This document shows, one piece after another, positions 1-5,116 of a stretch of 5,116 bases of DNA. The DNA is taken from contig VHBD01000115.1 in assembly GCA_016872125.1 (NCBI GenBank), positions 1 to 5,116 on the forward strand, read 5' to 3'. The position numbers and the translations under genes were made by a program. Each line of letters begins with the position of its first letter. Position 1 is the first letter of the stretch. This DNA is from Sphingomonadales bacterium (GTDB taxonomy: Bacteria; Bacteroidota; Bacteroidia; UBA7662). The notes below the pieces were generated by a model. The model was not told the origin of the DNA and ran no database searches. It saw only the letters and a list, made by a program, of their open reading frames with translations.

Positions 1-1
1 G

Positions 2-319
2 CCAACGCCTAGCTCGGTGGACGATGACCCCGATGCCCTTCCCGTTGTCACCCTCAAGGTGGAAGGCAAGGTCTACGAATTTGCGGTGGAGCCTGGACGG
101 TATATTTTGGAAACCGCACTGGAACAAGGGATTGATTTGCCGTACGCCTGCACCATGGGGGTTTGCGGCATGTGCCGTGCCAAAAAAATATCCGGCGAAA
201 TGTCGATCGGCGATCAGGAAGCTATCAGCGCTTCCGAAATCGCTTCCGGATCCTGCCTCACCTGCGTTGGTCGCCCTCTCTCCAACCGCCTGGTCATCGA
301 CTACGATGTCCCGAACTAG
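2..319 (+). CDS. C-terminal [2Fe-2S] ferredoxin domain, probably of a ferredoxin-NAD(P)H reductase-like protein (5' end outside window)
   Basis: Electron-transfer domain carrying one plant-type [2Fe-2S] cluster. Counting from the in-frame GTG at 17, the four ligands are C45, C50, C53 and C83, giving the spacing CX4CX2CX29C, with the last one in the motif LTC. An extra cysteine, C80, lies three residues before the last ligand. The frame stays open to the left edge, no Shine-Dalgarno sequence precedes the GTG, and the residues before the domain (PTPSSVDDDPDALP) look like an interdomain linker. I therefore read this as the C-terminal domain of a longer reductase of the PaaE/Hcr/FNR-like type, in which an FAD- and NAD(P)H-binding part precedes this fold. 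A stand-alone ferredoxin starting at the GTG is possible but less likely. The domain ends in VIDYDVPN followed by TAG, converging on nspC with 19 bases between the stops. Electron acceptor and physiological role cannot be told from this fragment. Confidence 0.85.
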   Translation, partial: PTPSSVDDDPDALPVVTLKVEGKVYEFAVEPGRYILETALEQGIDLPYACTMGVCGMCRAKKISGEMSIGDQEAISASEIASGSCLTCVGRPLSNRLVIDYDVPN

Positions 320-338
320 GGAGGTATAGGGTGAGTCC
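320..338. other. Convergent intergenic junction with no clear terminator
   Basis: Nineteen bases separate the TAG of the ferredoxin-domain gene from the TAA of nspC, which point at each other. The only inverted repeat is a six-base stem (TGAGTC at 332-337, GACTCA at 352-357) with a 14-base loop. It overlaps the last codons of nspC and no run of T follows it on either strand, so I do not call it a terminator. Transcripts from both sides probably overlap here or end by another mechanism. Confidence 0.6.
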
Positions 339-1553
339 TTACGACAACCGCGACTCAAAGTCCTGGTAGCCAAAACGGCGTACCAGGTCAAATCGGCCTT
401 CGCTGCGCCATATCCCGATGGAGGGTAGTTCCATTCCGTTGAAGGTATGGGTTTTGACCATGGTGTAATGCATCATGTCCAGGAAAATGAGGTCATCCCC
501 GACATGGAGGGGCTCCTGGAATCCATAATTACCCACCTGGTCTCCGGCCAAACAAGACTGCCCGCCCAAACTGTAGAGGTGAGGATGCGTGGCCGTGGCC
601 TGCATCTCCGCCCCTAGGATGCGGGGCTGGTAGGGCATTTCGAGGACATCGGGTAAATGCGCCGTGATGCTGCTATCCAAGATGGCCACGGGCAAGGCCT
701 CGGTTTCCATGATATCCAGAACTTGGGAACGGAAATACCCCGTCTCCCAAACCAAAGCCGAACCCGGTTCCATGATCAGTTGAAGATGAGGAAATTGAGC
801 TTTGAAGTCCGCGATGGCCTCGGCCGCAACCTCCAAATCGTAATCCTCACTGGTCATCAAATGTCCTCCGCCCAGGTTCATGGAGCGAACACGCTGGAGC
901 CAAGGACCAAAATCACGGGCTAGAATCGCCAGGGTTTGGGCCAAGGCCTCCGCCCCGCTTTCGCAGAGGTTATGGCAATGCAAAAAATCCGGTTCCAAAC
1001 CGGCCTGCACCAGGGACGGGTACCCGCGCTCCAAGTCTTGAAGACGGGTTCCCAATCGAGAGCCGGCGGCACAAGGGTTGTACAGGTCGGTGCTGACCGG
1101 CGAATAGCCCGGGTTGATGCGCAATCCCAACTGAATATCTGGACGATGGCGCCTAAAGGCCGCCCCGTGCTGCAAAAGTTGCGCTACCGAATTCAAGGAA
1201 ACGTGGTCCGCCATGCCGGCGATTTCCGCCGCTTGACCCGGAGGATAGGCGGGCATAAAGATGTGTTGAGAACCCCCAAAACGGGTCGCCCCCAGGCGGA
1301 GTTCGTGCAAGGACGACGCGGTGGTCCCGTGCACCGCCTCTTTCATGGTATCAAATACCGAAAACATCGCAAAACCCTTGAGGGCCAGGATAAACTGCAC
1401 CGGTACCCTGCGTTGCAATTCGGTATAAAAGGCCATATTGGCACGCAATCGGTCTTCGTCCATCACAAAGCTTGGCGATGGTATTTGATCCCAAACCAAG
1501 CGACCCGGGTCGTACGATTCCCGCAAAGCCCTTAGGGCCTCCAGATCACGCAT
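339..1553 (-). CDS. nspC: Carboxynorspermidine/carboxyspermidine decarboxylase (NspC)
   Basis: PLP-dependent decarboxylase of the alanine racemase/ornithine decarboxylase fold III group. It converts carboxyspermidine to spermidine (or carboxynorspermidine to norspermidine), the last step of the AdoMet-independent polyamine route in the cytoplasm. Numbering from ATG 1553 (404 aa), the PLP Schiff-base lysine is K59 in ALKGFAMF. TTASSL follows at 77-82, LRINP at 144-148 and GSRLG at 164-168. HCHNLCE lies at 192-198, the phosphate-binding NLGGGH at 226-231 and EPG at 262-264. The second active-site half has C334 in GGQSCLAGD and HYTMVKTHTFNG from H362. All key motifs are intact. I chose ATG 1553 because it overlaps the upstream stop by only eight bases. 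An ATG at 1586 and a TTG at 1592 would add 11 or 13 residues and lengthen the overlap. No start has a clear Shine-Dalgarno sequence. The neighbouring agmatinase points to spermidine rather than norspermidine as product. Confidence 0.95.
   Translation of the reverse strand: MRDLEALRALRESYDPGRLVWDQIPSPSFVMDEDRLRANMAFYTELQRRVPVQFILALKGFAMFSVFDTMKEAVHGTTASSLHELRLGATRFGGSQHIFMPAYPPGQAAEIAGMADHVSLNSVAQLLQHGAAFRRHRPDIQLGLRINPGYSPVSTDLYNPCAAGSRLGTRLQDLERGYPSLVQAGLEPDFLHCHNLCESGAEALAQTLAILARDFGPWLQRVRSMNLGGGHLMTSEDYDLEVAAEAIADFKAQFPHLQLIMEPGSALVWETGYFRSQVLDIMETEALPVAILDSSITAHLPDVLEMPYQPRILGAEMQATATHPHLYSLGGQSCLAGDQVGNYGFQEPLHVGDDLIFLDMMHYTMVKTHTFNGMELPSIGIWRSEGRFDLVRRFGYQDFESRLS
1546..1553 (-). promoter_or_regulatory. 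Stop/start overlap ATGCGTGA coupling the synthase to nspC
   Basis: Read on the minus strand, the synthase ends ...CAT GCG TGA and the nspC ATG sits one base out of frame within the same eight bases. With no Shine-Dalgarno sequence before this ATG, reinitiation by ribosomes that have just ended the synthase is the likely way nspC is translated. This would match the amounts of two enzymes that share the carboxyspermidine intermediate. The overlap is seen; the coupling is inferred. Confidence 0.6.
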
Positions 1554-2760
1554 GGGATTCGTAATCGTCAAAAGGTGAGGGTCCATCGACAACTTCGTGC
1601 CAAGGAAGACCGTAAAGCCCCAAATCCTTCATGAAAGGGTCCGGATTGAATTCTTCGACGTTGAAAACGCCCTTGCCGGACCAAGTGCCTTCCATCATCA
1701 TTTTGGCACCAATCATGGCCGGTACCCCTGTGGTGTAGGAGACCGCCTGGGCCCCAATTTCCCGGTAAACTTCGGCATGATCGCAATTGTTCCAAACATA
1801 ATAGTGCTTGGGTTGACCATCCTTCAACCCTCGGATATGGCAACCTATCGAGGTCTGACCCTGGTATCCCGCACCCAACGACGAAGGCTCGGGCAAGACC
1901 GCCTTGAGGAATTCCAAGGGTACAATGGACTGACCCTGAAACTGAATCGGAGCGATGGACGTCATCCCCACATTCTCCAAAACCCGCAAATGGGTTAGGT
2001 ACTGTTGACCGAAGGTCATCCAGAAACGTGCTCTGCGTAGGGTGGGGAAATTCTTAACAAGAGACTCCAATTCCTCGTGGTACAAGAGGTACGAATCCTT
2101 AGGGCCAACACCCGGATAATCAATGGGTTGATGAACGCTGAGTGGCTCGGTCTCGACCCAACGACCGTTTTCGAAGTACCGACCTTTTTGGGTGATTTCC
2201 CGGATATTGATTTCGGGATTAAAATTGGTCGCGAAGGCTTTGCCATGGTCTCCGGCATTGCAATCCACGATGTCCAGGTAATGCAATTCGTCCAGATGAT
2301 GCTTGGCGGCATAGGCGGTGAAGACCCCGGTGACCCCCGGATCAAAACCGCAGCCCAACAAGGCCATCAGCCCTGCCTCGGCAAAGCGATCGTGGTAGGC
2401 CCATTGCCAATGGTATTCAAATTTGGCCACGTCCTTGGGCTCGTAATTGGCCGTATCCAGGTAATGCACCCCGCATTGGAGGCAGGCCTCCATGATGGTC
2501 AGGTCTTGGTAAGGCAGGGCCACATTGATGCAGAGGGTTGGCTTGAAATTCTTCATCAAAGCCACCAATTGGGGCACATCATCGGCATCCACCGCAGCGG
2601 TCGATACATGGCTCTTTCCGATTTCGGCCGCGATGCGATCGCATTTGGAACGGGTTCTGGAAGCCAGCATCAGGTCGCCAAAGACCTCGGGCAAGGCCGC
2701 GCATTTGTGGGCCACCACGGCCCCTACCCCACCGGCTCCAATAATCAAGGTTCTTTTCAT
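1546..2760 (-). CDS. Carboxynorspermidine/carboxyspermidine synthase (saccharopine dehydrogenase family)
   Basis: NAD(P)H-dependent reductase that joins aspartate beta-semialdehyde to putrescine (giving carboxyspermidine) or to 1,3-diaminopropane (giving carboxynorspermidine). It is the step before NspC. The 404-residue protein opens with a Rossmann strand and dinucleotide-binding loop, MKRTLIIGAGGVG, with GAGGVG at 8-13, followed by ASRT at 33-36, where cofactor-binding residues usually lie. The saccharopine dehydrogenase-like body includes YLDTANYEP (100-108), LLGCGFDPGVTGVF (134-147) and a C-terminal SYTTGVPAMIGAKMM (341-355). The ATG at 2760 is used because the Rossmann fold starts directly there. 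The frame continues another 93 codons upstream, but that part has no domain-like character and runs over the agmatinase gene. The start lies 37 bases after the agmatinase stop, in an AT-rich spacer. Saccharopine dehydrogenase proper is the main alternative, but the adjoining nspC makes the polyamine assignment strong. Putrescine as substrate is inferred from the agmatinase next door. Confidence 0.93.
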   Translation of the reverse strand: MKRTLIIGAGGVGAVVAHKCAALPEVFGDLMLASRTRSKCDRIAAEIGKSHVSTAAVDADDVPQLVALMKNFKPTLCINVALPYQDLTIMEACLQCGVHYLDTANYEPKDVAKFEYHWQWAYHDRFAEAGLMALLGCGFDPGVTGVFTAYAAKHHLDELHYLDIVDCNAGDHGKAFATNFNPEINIREITQKGRYFENGRWVETEPLSVHQPIDYPGVGPKDSYLLYHEELESLVKNFPTLRRARFWMTFGQQYLTHLRVLENVGMTSIAPIQFQGQSIVPLEFLKAVLPEPSSLGAGYQGQTSIGCHIRGLKDGQPKHYYVWNNCDHAEVYREIGAQAVSYTTGVPAMIGAKMMMEGTWSGKGVFNVEEFNPDPFMKDLGLYGLPWHEVVDGPSPFDDYESHA

Positions 2761-2797
2761 AACAATTAATAAATTTGAGAAACTAAGGATTGAAAAT
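2761..2797 (-). other. AT-rich spacer before the carboxyspermidine synthase start
   Basis: This 37-base gap is clearly richer in A and T than the surrounding genes. On the minus strand it ends AAATTTATTAATTGTT directly before the ATG. It has no Shine-Dalgarno sequence. An unstructured, AT-rich leader of this kind is a known translation-initiation feature in Bacteroidota, and I think that is its role. I could not fit a good promoter here: neither the Bacteroidota TAnnTTTG box nor a spaced -35/-10 pair is present. Confidence 0.45.
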
Positions 2798-3853
2798 TTA
2801 CTTTTGGGAAGAGGCCAAACACAAGTTACAAAGCTTGTACAGGATCCTTGCCCCCACGTTGGCATTCCATTCGCGGTCTCCTTTGGAGGGAGCCACTTCG
2901 CAGAGGTCAAAGCCGATAATTTCCCTGCCACTGAGGTACAAAGTCTCCAGCAAATGGATGGCTTGGGCGTAGGCAAGGCCGCCGGGTACAGGGGTTCCTG
3001 TTCCGGGACAGTTAAAGGGCTCCAAGCCATCGATGTCAAAACTTACATAGACCTTGTCCGGTAAATCCTTGATGATGTCCACACAGAGGTTGTTCCAATG
3101 TTGGCCGCGGAAGCTGGCGGCCTGCAGATCATGGTCGAACCATGAGCGGATGCGGTCATCTTCCTGGGCCAATTCCTTCTCGGCAGGGCAATAATCTCGA
3201 ATCCCCACCTGAACCAAGGAAGTCAACGACGGAATCTGCAAAGCATTGAACATGATGGACGCATGGGAATACCTAAAACCTTCGTAGGCTTCTCTCAAAT
3301 CCATATGCGCATCAATTTGCAAAATCCCGAAAGCCCCGTGCTGTTCCCCCAAGGCTTGCATCAATCCCAAAGGCGTGGAATGATCTCCTCCCAAAACAGC
3401 TACCTTCTGCCCACGCTCCAAGAAGGTCCGTGATTGCTCACGAACCCAGTCCAACAAATAACCGCATTTCTCGTTGGCAGTGTCCAAGCCTTCCATCATG
3501 GCCTTGGCCTTGGATTCCTCCATGCCCGTCTCCAACCAATGCAGGTAGCTCTCAACCCATGGACGTTCGACTTTGGAACGTTGTTGCCAACGCAAGTCGA
3601 TGGGCAGCATATGCCTGGGCAAATTCCAGGCTTGGTCCACGGCTGGGTCCTCCAGGTCCAATTGGGGTGATGCGTCCAAAACTGCTTGCGGACCTTTGCG
3701 TGTTCCATCACCGTAGGATACCGTCAGGTCCCAGGGAACCGGCAGAATGATCAAGGAGGCCTCCTCTGCGGAATACGGCAAACCAAAGAGGTGCTCCCCC
3801 TTCTGACCCACACCGTTTGGATCAGGCATACTGCGATGAGCGGAATACTCCAT
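2798..3853 (-). CDS. speB: Agmatinase-type ureohydrolase (arginase/agmatinase family)
   Basis: Binuclear-manganese hydrolase expected to split agmatine into putrescine and urea, supplying putrescine to the next enzyme encoded downstream. The 351-residue protein has all family metal ligands: H158 in GGDHS, D181, H183 and D185 in DAHMD, and D273 and D275 in SFDIDGLEP. H197 in RYSHAS sits where arginase has its proton-shuttle histidine, and E319 is in DLCEVAP. PVPWD (38-42) and GDGTRKGP (48-55) match the N-terminal family block. The protein is about 45 residues longer than E. coli SpeB (306 aa), mostly between the N-terminal block and GGDHS, a stretch containing a charged, probably helical segment. 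ATG 3853 starts 12 bases after the ychF stop. A TTG three codons earlier is also possible. Longer ureohydrolases include enzymes acting on other guanidino compounds, including free guanidine, so the substrate rests on context. The neighbouring carboxyspermidine genes favour agmatine. Confidence 0.88.
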   Translation of the reverse strand: MEYSAHRSMPDPNGVGQKGEHLFGLPYSAEEASLIILPVPWDLTVSYGDGTRKGPQAVLDASPQLDLEDPAVDQAWNLPRHMLPIDLRWQQRSKVERPWVESYLHWLETGMEESKAKAMMEGLDTANEKCGYLLDWVREQSRTFLERGQKVAVLGGDHSTPLGLMQALGEQHGAFGILQIDAHMDLREAYEGFRYSHASIMFNALQIPSLTSLVQVGIRDYCPAEKELAQEDDRIRSWFDHDLQAASFRGQHWNNLCVDIIKDLPDKVYVSFDIDGLEPFNCPGTGTPVPGGLAYAQAIHLLETLYLSGREIIGFDLCEVAPSKGDREWNANVGARILYKLCNLCLASSQK

Positions 3854-3865
3854 GGGATTCAATTT

Positions 3866-4963
3866 TCAGACATTGAAACGGAACAACATAATATCCCCGT
3901 CTTGCACGAGGTAGGACTTCCCTTCGAGGCCAACTTTGCCGGCCTCCCTGCAGGCTGCCCAGGATTCGTACTTCACAAAATCCTCGTATTGAATGACTTC
4001 CGCTTTGATAAAACCTTTTTCGAAATCGCTGTGAATCGCGCCAGCGGCCTGCGGTGCCAAGGTGCCTTGGGGTATGGTCCAGGCCCGCACCTCTTTCTCG
4101 CCGGCTGTGAAATACGTCTGCAATTGGAGTAGTTGGTAGGCAGCCCTAAGCAATCGCTCGACGCCGCTGGTTTCGATTCCTGCATCCCGCAGAAATTCTT
4201 GCCGATCTTCGAAGGATTCTAGCTCTGCAATTTCAGATTCCAATGCCGCGCAAATGATCATGACTTCTGCCCCTTCGGCCAAAGCCATGGCGCGGACCTC
4301 TTCGACCATGGGATTCCCTTGGGTCAAGTCATCGGCCGCAACATTGCATACATACAGAACTGGCTTGGAGGTCAACAGAAACAAATCGTGAATGCCGGCT
4401 TTTTCCTCCTCGCTGAGGCCCTGTGCTCTTACCGACTCGCCCCTTTCCAAACCGGCTTTGACTTTGAGCAAGGTATCCAAGAGTTGTTTGGCCTCCTTAT
4501 CCCCCGCTTTGGCCGCGCGTTCGGTTCGGGCAAGGCGTTTATCCACGGAATCCAAGTCTTTGAGTTGCAATTCGGTATCAATAATTTCTTTGTCCGACAA
4601 AGGGTTAACCCTGCCATGGACATGGACAATGTTCGGATCGTCGAAGCAGCGCAACACATGCAGAATGGCATCCGTTTCTCGAATATTGGCCAGAAATTGA
4701 TTGCCTAGGCCTTCGCCTTTGCTTGCTCCCTGCACCAAGCCGGCAATGTCCACCATTTCGATAGTGTTGGGGACCAAATTTTGAGGCTTCACCAATTCAG
4801 CCAATCGATTCAGACGCTGGTCGGGAACGGTGATGGTGCCCACGTTGGGCTCGATGGTGCAGAACGGAAAATTGGCCGCTTGAGCCCTTGCATTCGACAA
4901 GCAATTGAAGAGAGTCGATTTACCGACATTGGGAAGACCAACGATACCGCATTGAAGGGCCAT
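3866..4963 (-). CDS. ychF: Redox-regulated P-loop ATPase YchF (Obg-related, OLA1 family)
   Basis: Universally conserved, ribosome-associated ATPase linked in other bacteria to translation and oxidative-stress response. The 365 residues match E. coli YchF closely over the whole length. Seen are the P-loop GLPNVGKST (9-17), the G3 motif DIAGLVQGASKGEGLGNQF (72-90), a helical coiled-coil insert at about 130-190, and the C-terminal TGS domain with TYFTAGEKEVRAWTIP and the terminal MLFRFNV. C35 (NFPFC), the cysteine tied to redox control in E. coli, is present, as is H114, implicated in nucleotide hydrolysis and ribosome coupling. The G4 specificity motif, NVNE in E. coli, reads NVAA at 207-210, so the usual glutamate is missing. 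The ATG at 4963 matches the family N-terminus. No Shine-Dalgarno sequence precedes it. The gene leads the polyamine genes, only 12 bases before the agmatinase start, so they are probably cotranscribed, though a functional tie is not established. Confidence 0.97.
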   Translation of the reverse strand: MALQCGIVGLPNVGKSTLFNCLSNARAQAANFPFCTIEPNVGTITVPDQRLNRLAELVKPQNLVPNTIEMVDIAGLVQGASKGEGLGNQFLANIRETDAILHVLRCFDDPNIVHVHGRVNPLSDKEIIDTELQLKDLDSVDKRLARTERAAKAGDKEAKQLLDTLLKVKAGLERGESVRAQGLSEEEKAGIHDLFLLTSKPVLYVCNVAADDLTQGNPMVEEVRAMALAEGAEVMIICAALESEIAELESFEDRQEFLRDAGIETSGVERLLRAAYQLLQLQTYFTAGEKEVRAWTIPQGTLAPQAAGAIHSDFEKGFIKAEVIQYEDFVKYESWAACREAGKVGLEGKSYLVQDGDIMLFRFNV

Positions 4964-5020
4964 GGATATAAGTGGTTTTGGGGTTATGATGGTGGAAAAA
5001 TGGTGATATGGAGTACGATG
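4964..5020 (-). promoter_or_regulatory. Intergenic leader upstream of ychF; no promoter identified
   Basis: These 57 bases lie between the probable upstream stop and the ychF ATG. Read on the minus strand they are A-, C- and T-rich and poor in G (for example ATCACCATTTTTCCACCATC), with AT-rich sequence close to the ATG and no Shine-Dalgarno sequence. If the operon has its own promoter, this is where it would be. I found no convincing -35/-10 pair or Bacteroidota TAnnTTTG box, so read-through from the gene upstream is equally possible. Confidence 0.3.
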
Positions 5021-5116
5021 TCAGCGGTAGCGATCCTTCTCGGAACGGTCCGGATAGAACATGAACAAAGGAAACGTGAAGCGGCCTGCCCAAACTTGAA
5101 CACCGGGCCTGTAAAA
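5021..5116 (-). CDS. Probable C-terminal end of an unidentified protein (5' end outside window)
   Basis: A minus-strand frame runs open from the right edge for 31 codons to a TGA whose last base is at 5021. The tail ends with an aromatic and hydrophobic stretch (WAGRFTFPLFMFYPD) and a charged terminus (RSEKDRYR). Its orientation and its 57-base distance from ychF fit another member of the same run of genes. I do not recognise the family. A competing plus-strand frame from ATG 5018 also stays open to the edge, but its translation looks less protein-like. With so few codons this call is tentative. Confidence 0.4.
   Translation of the reverse strand, partial: FYRPGVQVWAGRFTFPLFMFYPDRSEKDRYR

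Noticed and set aside
332..357. Inverted repeat TGAGTC/GACTCA as a bidirectional terminator between the convergent genes
   Set aside because: Only six base pairs with a 14-base loop, overlapping the end of nspC and without a T-run on either side.
936..1535. 199-codon plus-strand open frame opposite nspC
   Set aside because: Antisense to nspC, whose conserved motifs run through the same stretch. The translation is rich in R, Q and G without domain features.
2077..2769. 230-codon plus-strand open frame opposite the synthase gene
   Set aside because: It lies wholly antisense to a strongly recognised gene, and its translation has no recognisable motif. It is best explained as a shadow frame.
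2761..2797. Internal promoter in the AT-rich spacer before the synthase gene
   Set aside because: No spaced -35/-10 pair or TAnnTTTG box is visible, and the spacer is too short to hold a full promoter plus leader without extending into the agmatinase gene.
2761..3039. 93-residue N-terminal extension of the carboxyspermidine synthase frame
   Set aside because: It overlaps the agmatinase gene antiparallel to nothing but out of frame with it on the same strand, shows no domain-like sequence, and the Rossmann fold begins exactly at the ATG at 2760.
5018..5116. Divergent plus-strand gene starting at ATG 5018
   Set aside because: The frame is open to the edge, but the translation ends in a polar, low-quality stretch and there is no ribosome-binding sequence. 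The minus-strand tail over the same bases is somewhat more convincing, though neither is certain.
1..5116. CRISPR array, insertion sequence, tRNA or other structured RNA
   Set aside because: No regularly spaced repeats, terminal inverted repeats, transposase-like protein or tRNA-like cloverleaf was seen on reading the window, and nearly all bases are used by recognised genes.

Overview
The window is densely coding and reads as ordinary chromosome. It holds four complete genes in one minus-strand run, the end of an iron-sulfur oxidoreductase gene entering from the left on the plus strand, and probably the 3' end of another minus-strand gene at the right edge. None of the minus-strand starts has a convincing Shine-Dalgarno sequence, and genes are separated by gaps of at most 57 bases. 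Together with the carboxyspermidine-type polyamine genes, this fits a Bacteroidota-like bacterium of moderate GC content. That assignment is an inference without database support.

Layout, left to right: (1) 2-319 (+), C-terminal plant-type [2Fe-2S] domain, probably of a ferredoxin-NAD(P)H reductase-like flavoprotein. (2) A 19-base convergent junction. (3) 1553-339 (-), carboxynorspermidine/carboxyspermidine decarboxylase (nspC). (4) 2760-1546 (-), carboxynorspermidine/carboxyspermidine synthase, a saccharopine dehydrogenase-like protein, whose stop overlaps the nspC start in ATGCGTGA. (5) 3853-2798 (-), agmatinase-type ureohydrolase. (6) 4963-3866 (-), the universal P-loop ATPase YchF. (7) 5116-5021 (-), probable tail of an unidentified gene.

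The three genes downstream of ychF form a consecutive pathway. Agmatine is hydrolysed to putrescine and urea. Putrescine is condensed with aspartate beta-semialdehyde and reduced to carboxyspermidine, which is then decarboxylated to spermidine. This is the S-adenosylmethionine-independent route. The arginine decarboxylase that would supply agmatine is not in the window. The gene order is the same as the reaction order, so the segment can be read as a polyamine operon with ychF as the leading gene.

No mobile element, CRISPR array, tRNA, rRNA or strong terminator was seen. The most notable details are the compact pathway module, an apparent loss of the conserved glutamate in the YchF nucleotide-specificity motif (NVAA instead of NVxE), an agmatinase longer than the E. 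coli type, and a ten-base word repeated exactly at two of the four start codons. I found no convincing evidence of a wholly undescribed system.
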